From NCBI GenBank assembly GCA_900557555.1, contig USTH01000031.1, forward strand, positions 1 to 17,508: a DNA stretch of 17,508 nucleotides, in the 5' to 3' direction. Positions 14,720-17,508 of this stretch are shown here, in pieces. The notes beneath the pieces are model-generated. The model was not told the DNA's origin. It made no database searches and was given only the letters and a program-made list of their open reading frames with translations. Numbering within the stretch: the first letter of the stretch is position 1; every line of letters starts with the position of its first letter. This stretch comes from an uncultured Prevotellaceae bacterium (GTDB lineage: Bacteria; Bacteroidota; Bacteroidia; Bacteroidales; Bacteroidaceae). The position numbers and the translations under genes are program-made.

Positions 14720-15208
14720 TTAGTGCTTCATAAACTTATAGCTTATGCCACCTTGCGTGCGAACTACATAAACGCCCTTGGGCAATGCATTGAGCGAGAG
14801 AGTCGCAGTACCGTCACTTGATGCAATGGCGGTTTGTTGCAATGTGCCATTGATTGCAAACAGGCTCACTCGCCCGCCTGCTTGCAAACCGGATGCTTTT
14901 ATCTGGTTTTGACCTACCGAAAACAACACGTGGGCATCGTCTTTTTCCCCCATAGGAGCAGCAACAGAAGTTATAATATCGCTATCTAACACCATCTTTT
15001 TAACCGCTTTGTAAGCATAGCTCACATCATCGCTGTCATCGGTGGATATGATGAGCTCATCTCCGCTTAGCCTAACCACAGGACGCTCACTAAAAGTAAA
15101 ACTCACCTTGCCCCCTTTGTTTAGGTAGAATGTTATGCCCTCCTCGGCATGTCCTGCTAAGATGCCTAAGGCACTTAGCATTCCAATGAATAACCATTTT
15201 CTCTTCAT
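14720..15208 (-). CDS. Small secreted protein with type IX secretion-like C-terminal sorting tail
   Basis: This 162-residue protein has a signal peptide (about residues 1-21, ending AGHA). A first module (about 24-75) reads ITFYLNKGGKVSFTFSERP, LSGDELIIST and VKKMVLDSD, a pattern common in short Prevotella and Bacteroides exported proteins. The last 70 residues resemble the type A sorting domain of the Por/type IX system: GRVSLFAINGTL, then LSLNALPKGVYVVRTQGG with a basic end KFMKH. It would thus be exported and possibly attached at the surface. Almost nothing lies between the two domains, so it may be a cut-down relic or a minimal adaptor. It lies within the 1.3-kb segment bounded by the direct repeats. 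Function is unknown. Confidence 0.78.
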   Translation of the reverse strand: MKRKWLFIGMLSALGILAGHAEEGITFYLNKGGKVSFTFSERPVVRLSGDELIISTDDSDDVSYAYKAVKKMVLDSDIITSVAAPMGEKDDAHVLFSVGQNQIKASGLQAGGRVSLFAINGTLQQTAIASSDGTATLSLNALPKGVYVVRTQGGISYKFMKH

Positions 15209-15286
15209 ACCTTGTTATTTTATTGGTTTAACTCTGTTTTCTGGCAATTTTTTTATATTTCCTTTTACATCTTATGTGCCAGTTGC

Positions 15287-15310
15287 TTATATTTACATTT
15301 GCAAATATAA
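15287..15310 (-). promoter_or_regulatory. Inverted repeat overlapping the -7 box of the small secreted-protein gene
   Basis: TTATATTT (15287-15294) and AAATATAA (15303-15310) form an 8-bp inverted repeat with an 8-bp spacer that is itself partly palindromic. On the minus strand it contains TATATTTG, a perfect TAnnTTTG box, about 95 bases upstream of the gene. No TTTG is seen at -33, which could mean a regulated promoter. The overlap suggests an operator, but this is inference. Confidence 0.4.
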
Positions 15311-15385
15311 ACATTTATTTTATTTTACCCTCCCCGACAGCCTGTTTTTTTTGTTAATTTGTAGATAAAACCATAGAGGACAATT

Positions 15386-15556
15386 ATCCCTATTCGGTTG
15401 TTAGGACTTCTTGTGTTTGGTTTTTAGGAGAGCAGATGTTGCTTGTTTTTTAGGGAATAATAGCGGGCTGTTTTGAGCTAAAAACAAGCATCAAGTGCCT
15501 TATAAAAACAAAAGGTAACAAGAAGTAATAAAAAAGGATGTCATTTGCGACCTAAT
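15386..15556. repeat. Hairpin repeat, copy A (left terminus kept, right terminus replaced)
   Basis: This unit of about 171 bp is the first of two related copies. Its two halves are complementary: TTAGG/CCTAA, ACTTCTTGT/ACAAGAAGT, a TTTTTA/TAAAAA stretch, then GATGTTGCTTGTTTTTTAG against CTAAAAACAAGCATC. A loop of about 24 nt contains GAATAATAGCGGGCT. The left end ATCCCTATTCGG matches the terminal repeat of copy B and of 2499-2544. The right end stops at GCGACCTAATG and runs into the 43-nt hairpin. Confidence 0.82.
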
Positions 15557-15557
15557 G

Positions 15558-15600
15558 TTAACGCCCGTTGTCAGTCTGCAGACTTGACAATGGGCGTTAA
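15558..15600. repeat. 43-nt near-perfect hairpin (cruciform) between repeats A and B
   Basis: The arms TTAACGCCCgTTGTCA and TGACAAtGGGCGTTAA pair almost completely, and the centre GTCTGCAGAC is itself palindromic, with one unpaired base. It forms a very stable, nearly loop-free structure in DNA or RNA. No T-run follows (TGTTAAG), so it is not a plain intrinsic terminator. It takes the place of the right terminal repeat of copy A. Confidence 0.85.
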
Positions 15601-15625
15601 TGTTAAGTAGGTATTCAAATTTATT

Positions 15626-15819
15626 TTAACCCAATTCGGTCGTTAGGACTTGTTGTATTTTGTTTTTTGTAGAAGAGCAGATGTTGCTTGTTGTTTTAGC
15701 GAATAATAGCGGGCTATTTTGAGCTAAAAATAAGCATCAGATGCCTTATAAAAAACAAAAGGCAATAAGAAGTAACAAAAAAGTTATCATTTACGACCTA
15801 ATGACCGATTTGGGTTTAA
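15626..15819. repeat. Hairpin repeat, copy B, with intact terminal inverted repeats
   Basis: This element of about 194 bp has the same orientation as copy A. The left terminus TTAACCCAATTCGGTCGTTAGG and the reverse complement of the right terminus, TTAAACCCAAATCGGTCATTAGG, match over about 20 bp. The interior folds like copy A with the same loop core GAATAATAGCGGGCT. There is no open frame for a transposase, so it would be non-autonomous (MITE-like) if mobile. Direct repeat copy 2 starts exactly at its right end. Confidence 0.82.
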
Positions 15820-15977
15820 TATTTCAAGTAGGTTTTGTTCTTGTCATAATAGTTTTCTTTTGCGCATCTATTATCTTTATTTTCAGTCACAATGCCCGCA
15901 TTGCTCCTTCAAAGAAAAATAATATCTGCATCAAAATAAAGCCATTCTGACTATAAACTAATTTTGAACACCTACTT
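15815..15977. repeat. 163-bp direct repeat, copy 2
   Basis: It is the partner of 14517-14679, gap-free and about 94% identical, offset by 1,298 bases. It abuts the right terminus of hairpin repeat B and ends 58 bases before the ferritin stop codon. Recombination between the copies would remove the small secreted-protein gene and both hairpin repeats. Confidence 0.9.
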
Positions 15978-16035
15978 ATAGTGTGTGTCATGGCCTTGCG
16001 GCCTTGCAAATTTTGAGGTTGAGGCGTTTTGTGGC

Positions 16036-16557
16036 TTATGCCTTTGTTGCCAGCGGTGCGGCTTGTGTATAGGTGCGTGCGCCGAGTTCCTTGTCGAGCA
16101 TGTACAGGCCGTAGCCGTTGCCTTGTATCATTTTGAGATTGTCAATGATGTTTTGTGCGTTTTCCTCTTCTTCCACCTGTTCGTCTACAAACCATTTGAG
16201 CATGCTCTGTGTGGCGTAGTCGTTCTCAGTGGCAGTCAGTGCAAAGAGGTTGTTGATAAGGGCGGTGACCTTCTGCTCGTGGGCGAGGGTGGCTTCAAAG
16301 ACGTCTAATGGTGACTCCCACGTTGCAGGCACTGCTTCTATTGGCTTGAGCTCCACGCGTCCACCGCGCTGAATGATGTAGTTAAACAAAATCTTGGCAT
16401 GGTCTTGCTCCTCTTGAAACTGCACTTCAAACCAATTGCCCATGCCGGGGTTGCCGTTGGCGTGGGCATAGGCTGCCATTGACAGATACAGGTAAGCCGA
16501 CCACATCTCGGCATTGATTTGGGCGTTGAGCGCCTCTTCGATTTTTTTCTTTAACAT
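16036..16557 (-). CDS. ftnA: Non-haem bacterial ferritin
   Basis: This 173-residue protein assembles into a 24-subunit cytoplasmic shell that oxidises Fe2+ and stores it as a ferric mineral. The ferroxidase ligands fall at the same numbers as in E. coli FtnA: E17, Y24, E50 and H53 (in QFQEEQDHAK), E94 (AHEQ), and Q127 and E130 (DEQVEEEEN), with E49 and E126 also kept for a third site. Length and start fit the family exactly. No haem-binding Met at the bacterioferritin position is apparent. It is transcribed from its own strong-looking promoter (16653-16683) and is not linked to feoAB, but would store iron that FeoAB imports. Direct repeat copy 2 lies just beyond its 3' end. Confidence 0.97.
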   Translation of the reverse strand: MLKKKIEEALNAQINAEMWSAYLYLSMAAYAHANGNPGMGNWFEVQFQEEQDHAKILFNYIIQRGGRVELKPIEAVPATWESPLDVFEATLAHEQKVTALINNLFALTATENDYATQSMLKWFVDEQVEEEENAQNIIDNLKMIQGNGYGLYMLDKELGARTYTQAAPLATKA

Positions 16558-16652
16558 TGCTGTAGGTTTTTATATTGTCAGACTTGTTTGTCAAAGTGTC
16601 GGCGGTCTGCCTCACCCCCTGACGGTAAGGCTGTCGCAGATATGCTTTGGTG

Positions 16653-16683
16653 CAAATGTATAATAAAAAAACGACAGAGCAAA
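16653..16683 (-). promoter_or_regulatory. Consensus Bacteroidales promoter for ferritin
   Basis: On the minus strand TTTG (16683-16680), exactly 19 bases, then TACATTTG (16660-16653) match TTTG-N19-TAnnTTTG without error. The predicted transcription start is near 16646, giving a leader of about 90 bases before the ATG at 16557. It lies in the 187-base gap after the FadL-like gene, so ferritin is likely a separate unit. Confidence 0.8.
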
Positions 16684-16744
16684 ACATTTTTTCGGAGTTT
16701 GACTCGAAAACGGTGGTGCAGCTCCGGGCGGTTGCAGTGTGAAG

Positions 16745-17508
16745 TTAGATGTCGAGTGTCAAGCCCACTGCCACATCGAAGTTGGTGCGCTTGAAGTGGT
16801 CGCTGCCTTTGAATATGTTGCCTGCTCCGGAGTTGAGTATCGCATCGGTCTGTTCCTTGCCCACCACCATGCTTGCAATAGAGCTGACACCGTTATAGTC
16901 GTTCTGCTCCTTGTCGTAGCTTCTGTAGAAAGTCTGGAAATAGCCGATGTCGAGGGTGCATTTTGCAGAGAGATGAAAGGCGGCACCGAAACCTATTGAT
17001 TGGCTGCTTGTGGTGAAGCTGATATCCTTCATGTATTTGTCTGTTACCCCGTAGCTCGTGGTCTGCCAACCGAAACTGGCGGTTACGAGTTTGCTGAAGT
17101 CATACTCTGCACCGGCAAGTATTTCGTATGTGCCGCGGCGTAGGAGTTTCTCTTCATGATTGAACTTGCTTGACTGCTTGTCAAAATAGTAGTGATAGCC
17201 GGCACTCAGGCGCAAACGGTCTATAGGGCTGTATTGAGCACCGATGCCAAGGAGGGCGGGCATGTCGTCCGACACTTTTTCGCCGTCGCGAAATTGTGCC
17301 AACTGTGGGAGATTTTTTGCCGAGAGGCTGTTGGCTGCCTCGTTCTTGAGCCTTATGTCGGTGTTGAACTCATATTTTACTGCAAGGTTCCAGTGGCGGT
17401 TGGGCTGCCAGTCTATGCCGATGATTGGCGTGAAGCCCCAGCCTGTCTGGTCGCAGTTAAGGTTGATGTCTTCGGTGGCCGCTGCAAGGTTGGCCATCTG
17501 TTTAGCCT
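16745..17508 (-). CDS. FadL/OmpP1/TodX-family outer-membrane protein, C-terminal part
   Basis: The frame is open to the window edge. An ATG at 17497 is internal, since upstream codons continue in frame, so about 254 C-terminal residues are seen and the N-terminus is missing. FadL-type beta-barrels bring hydrophobic compounds across the outer membrane. Seen are TGWGFTPIIGIDWQPN and WNLAVKYEFNTDIRLKN, then repeated barrel strands (LRLSAGYHYYFD, YEILAGAEYDFS, VTASFGWQTTSYG, CTLDIGYFQTFY). The protein ends on a strand, NFDVAVGLTLDI, with alternating hydrophobic residues as in outer-membrane barrels. The family is clear from the strand pattern; the ligand is unknown. It ends 187 bases before the ferritin gene on the same strand. 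Confidence 0.82.
   Translation of the reverse strand, partial: AKQMANLAAATEDINLNCDQTGWGFTPIIGIDWQPNRHWNLAVKYEFNTDIRLKNEAANSLSAKNLPQLAQFRDGEKVSDDMPALLGIGAQYSPIDRLRLSAGYHYYFDKQSSKFNHEEKLLRRGTYEILAGAEYDFSKLVTASFGWQTTSYGVTDKYMKDISFTTSSQSIGFGAAFHLSAKCTLDIGYFQTFYRSYDKEQNDYNGVSSIASMVVGKEQTDAILNSGAGNIFKGSDHFKRTNFDVAVGLTLDI

Larger units (their letters stand above)
15209..16035. other. Long AT-rich non-coding stretch with repeats
   Basis: These 827 bases lie between the small secreted-protein gene and the end of the ferritin gene. They contain a candidate operator or promoter (15287-15310), hairpin repeat A (15386-15556), a 43-nt hairpin (15558-15600), hairpin repeat B (15626-15819) and direct repeat copy 2 (15815-15977). 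I see no RNA gene that I can name. A 69-codon frame at 15741-15950 runs across repeat B and the direct repeat and is not convincing. GGCC-TTGC-GGCC at about 15993-16004 is a small stem with no T-run. Confidence 0.6.

Noticed and set aside
14579..14821. 80-codon plus-strand frame with a hydrophobic stretch
   Set aside because: It runs through direct repeat copy 1 into the antisense of the small secreted-protein gene; its hydrophobicity comes from AT-rich sequence.
15558..15600. Integron attC-like site (AACGCCC...GGGCGTT core with an extrahelical base)
   Set aside because: The right-hand GTTAAGT fits the attC core pattern but the left-hand partner does not. The hairpin is shorter than known attC sites, and no integrase or cassette array is in the window.
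15386..15819. CRISPR array
   Set aside because: Only two long, self-complementary units are present, without short regular repeats, unique spacers or cas genes.
15741..15950. 69-codon plus-strand frame ending in the direct repeat; the repeat copy at 14517 keeps the same end in frame
   Set aside because: It begins inside hairpin repeat B, and substitutions between the two copies change amino acids as often as not (F/L, I/F, V/I, C/R, T/I). No family is recognised.
16684..16744. Terminator after the FadL-like gene (CGGAG...CTCCG)
   Set aside because: The stem is only 5 bp with a large loop and is followed by an A-run rather than a T-run in the direction of the gene.

Overview
The window comes from a member of the Bacteroidota, most likely the order Bacteroidales (Prevotella/Bacteroides/Muribaculaceae-like). 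The evidence is: promoters of the Bacteroidales form TTTG-N19/20-TAnnTTTG with little use of Shine-Dalgarno sites; a FeoA-FeoB fusion followed by a tiny Cys-rich membrane protein; a long YjgP/YjgQ permease joined to ribB; a secreted protein with the Fibrobacter-type FISUMP domain; a short secreted protein with a type IX secretion-like C-terminal tail; and a FadL/OmpP1-type porin. No tRNA, rRNA, CRISPR array or transposase gene was found. The genus cannot be fixed by reading alone.

Layout. (1) 1-2400, minus strand: ribB (cut by the window edge) and an LptF/LptG-type permease, overlapping by ATGA and read from a good promoter at 2368-2399. (2) 2285-2650: a gene-free stretch with that promoter, a hairpin and a 46-bp palindrome related to repeats 13 kb away. 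(3) 2651-3175, minus: a small nitroreductase. (4) 3389-13305, plus: a tightly packed run of polyprenol-phosphate mannosyltransferase-like GT2, pyrC dihydroorotase, a stand-alone MetH activation domain, a membrane-anchored metallophosphoesterase, a PlsC acyltransferase, FeoAB, a FeoB-associated Cys-rich peptide, an AlgI-like MBOAT acyltransferase and an SGNH-type partner. (5) 13410-16035: an AT-rich accessory segment with two minus-strand secreted-protein genes, a 163-bp direct repeat present twice about 1.3 kb apart, and two long hairpin repeats separated by a 43-nt near-perfect hairpin. (6) 16036-17508, minus: non-haem ferritin with a textbook promoter, then the C-terminal half of a FadL-like outer-membrane protein running off the window.

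How the genes fit together. The long plus-strand run mixes envelope lipid and polysaccharide work (GT2, PlsC, MBOAT plus SGNH, phosphoesterase) with pyrimidine synthesis, cobalamin-dependent methionine synthase reactivation and ferrous iron uptake. Ferritin at the right end stores the iron that FeoAB would import, but it has its own promoter on the other strand. I do not see a defence system or a complete mobile element. The least explained part is the repeat architecture at 14517-15977 together with its relative at 2499-2544. It looks like a family of non-autonomous hairpin elements with shared terminal inverted repeats, and is the best candidate here for something undescribed.
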